The translations under genes were made by a program, and so were the position numbers. Of a stretch of DNA of 6,060 nucleotides, positions 4,612 to 6,060 are shown one piece after another. A model generated the notes under the pieces. That model had not been told where the DNA came from and searched no databases. It saw only the letters and a list, made by a program, of their open reading frames with translations. Origin of the DNA: Calditrichota bacterium (lineage in GTDB: Bacteria > Zhuqueibacterota > Zhuqueibacteria > Zhuqueibacterales > Geothermadaptataceae); contig QQUM01000066.1 in NCBI GenBank assembly GCA_008501545.1, positions 1 through 6,060 of the forward strand, given 5' to 3'. The stretch's first letter is position 1. Each line of letters starts with the position of its first letter.

Positions 4612-6060
4612 ATGCCAAGCGCTAATGCAACACCCATTTTATCAATAAAAAATCTTAAAAAAGCCTTTTCCGGGAAAACTGTTGTTGATGACGTTTCCTT
4701 TGATGTATATCCAGGGGAAATCATTACGCTGGTGGGTGAAAACGGGGCTGGGAAATCAACCCTGAAAAACATGTTGTGTGGACTGCTGGAACCCACCGAT
4801 GGACAAATCCTGATCGATGGACGCGAGGAGAAACATATCAAAGGATTCCAGCACGGCATCTCAGCTGTGCATCAGGAATTGAGTTTGTTTAAAAGTCTTA
4901 CCGTGGCAGAAAATATTTGCATCACCCATTTACCCGGCAGCGCTGGAAATGTCGACTGGAAGGAAGCTGAAAACATAGCCCGGCAGCAACTGGATTATTT
5001 GGGGATTGAGATTGACACCAAAGCGCTGGTTGAAGATTTAGGCACCGGAAAACAACAGGTCGTAGAAATAGCCAAGGCGCTGCTGCACGCCGACAGATTG
5101 CTCATTTTAGACGAGCCCACCACGTCGCTTACCGCCCCCGAAAGAGAAAAACTATTTATCATTATGGAAAGATTAAAACAACGCGGTGTTGCTATTATCT
5201 TCATCTCCCATTTTATGGATGAAGTCTATAAAATGGGAGACAAATACATCGTTCTGCGGGATGGCAAACAAGTTGGACAAGGAGATTTAAAAGACACACC
5301 AAGAAATCAACTGGAAGAGATGATGGTCGGAAGGGCCATTGCCGCTGGAGAGTCTCAACTGGATATTGGCACGCCTCAGGAAGATGAAGCGCTACGAATT
5401 GAAAAATTATGCTCGTACGATTTCGATAACATCTCCTTCTCTATTAAAAAAGGGGAAATACTTGGCATTGCCGGCTTAGTTGGCGCCGGACGAACAGAGC
5501 TTGCCGAGGCGATCTTTGGAGTCAGAAAATCTACCGGCAATATCTACATCAATGGTAAGCTGGTCTCCCCTGCCACCGTGGCAAAGATGAAGAGACACAA
5601 AGTTTCATTTGTCACCGAGGACAGAAGAACCAATGGAATATTCGGGATCAGATCTGTTAAAGAAAATATTTCAGCGGCTGGTATTGATCGCTTTATTGAA
5701 AGAAAAATCAGGGGATTTGGTTTTCACGGAGAAAGCGAGCAGACGCAGGTCGTTGTGCGCGATATGGATATTTCCATCCCCCATATTCAGGCAAAAGTTC
5801 GCAATTTGAGCGGTGGCAATCAACAAAAAGCCATTGTAGGGAGATGGCTGGCGACTGAACCCGAAATATGCCTATTCGATGAACCAACCAAAGGCGTGGA
5901 TATTGGCGCGAAATTTGACATTCACACCATGATCGCTGAACTGGCGAGGAAAGGCGTCGCAATTATTATCGCTTCATCGGACTTGCCGGAATTGCTGCAT
6001 ATCGCGCATCGGATCATTGTGATGCGAACCGGGCATATGGTGGGCGAATTTACGCGGGAC
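4612..6060 (+). CDS. Monosaccharide ABC transporter, double ATP-binding protein (RbsA/MglA/XylG type), partial
   Basis: The cytoplasmic ATPase of a CUT2-type sugar importer, with two fused nucleotide-binding domains in one chain. The 483 codons run to the window edge; family proteins are about 490-510 residues, so only the tail is missing. Domain 1 has Walker A GENGAGKST (42-50), Gln88 in the Q-loop, signature LGTGKQQ (143-149), Walker B LLILDEP (163-169) and His200 of the H-loop. Domain 2 has a degenerate Walker A GLVGAGRT (288-295, Arg294 in place of Lys), canonical signature LSGGNQQ (399-405), Walker B CLFDEP (420-425) and Ser456 at the H-loop position. The asymmetry, with the second site defective, is normal for this family. 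A TAA directly before the ATG fixes the start; the ribosome site is weak (GGGA 4601-4604). Permease and periplasmic binding-protein genes are expected just downstream. The sugar (ribose, galactose, xylose or other) cannot be deduced. Confidence 0.95.
   Translation, partial: MPSANATPILSIKNLKKAFSGKTVVDDVSFDVYPGEIITLVGENGAGKSTLKNMLCGLLEPTDGQILIDGREEKHIKGFQHGISAVHQELSLFKSLTVAENICITHLPGSAGNVDWKEAENIARQQLDYLGIEIDTKALVEDLGTGKQQVVEIAKALLHADRLLILDEPTTSLTAPEREKLFIIMERLKQRGVAIIFISHFMDEVYKMGDKYIVLRDGKQVGQGDLKDTPRNQLEEMMVGRAIAAGESQLDIGTPQEDEALRIEKLCSYDFDNISFSIKKGEILGIAGLVGAGRTELAEAIFGVRKSTGNIYINGKLVSPATVAKMKRHKVSFVTEDRRTNGIFGIRSVKENISAAGIDRFIERKIRGFGFHGESEQTQVVVRDMDISIPHIQAKVRNLSGGNQQKAIVGRWLATEPEICLFDEPTKGVDIGAKFDIHTMIAELARKGVAIIIASSDLPELLHIAHRIIVMRTGHMVGEFTRD

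Overview
The window looks like part of a carbohydrate-utilisation locus from a bacterium of the Bacteroidota or a related FCB-group lineage such as Calditrichota. That placement is inference. It rests on AT-rich spacers between genes of moderate GC, mostly weak or absent Shine-Dalgarno sequences, two promoter candidates of the Bacteroidota type (TTTG ... TAnnTTTG), a Bacteroidota-style AraC regulator, and a lipoprotein with a carbohydrate-binding-like domain. The RbsA-type sugar ABC transporter is less usual in classical Bacteroidota and points to an early-branching or neighbouring group. There is no rRNA, tRNA or other phylogenetic marker to settle it.

Layout from left to right. Positions 1-267 are AT-rich and non-coding, with a small hairpin just beyond the end of the first gene. 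A minus-strand AraC-family regulator occupies 268-1110. The divergent spacer that follows (1111-1319) holds three copies of a 13-bp motif, two direct and one inverted, overlapping a good promoter candidate for the regulator; a fourth partial copy lies at the left edge of the window. A plus-strand lipoprotein (1320-2039) carries a single beta-sandwich, CBM-like domain. The 410-bp spacer 2040-2449 contains the most striking non-coding element: a 115-nt structure made of two inverted copies of a ~50-nt unit, able to fold as a closed cloverleaf. Then come a zinc-dependent alcohol dehydrogenase (2450-3565) and an alpha/beta-hydrolase esterase (3565-4368), joined by a TAATG stop/start overlap and so almost certainly co-translated. 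A 243-bp spacer with a perfect 12-bp palindrome precedes a double-ATPase sugar ABC transporter protein (4612 to the window end), cut off near its C-terminus.

Working model (inference): the AraC protein senses a sugar or sugar derivative through its cupin domain and controls itself and the lipoprotein gene. The lipoprotein would bind a glycan at the cell surface. The ABC ATPase, with permease and binding protein presumably encoded beyond the right edge, would power monosaccharide import. The dehydrogenase and esterase would act in the cytoplasm on an alcohol or aldehyde and an ester derived from the substrate. The pair is formally similar to a formaldehyde-detoxification module, but the sequences do not prove this chemistry. 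Most genes are ordinary family members; the cloverleaf repeat and the regulatory motif cluster are the less expected findings.
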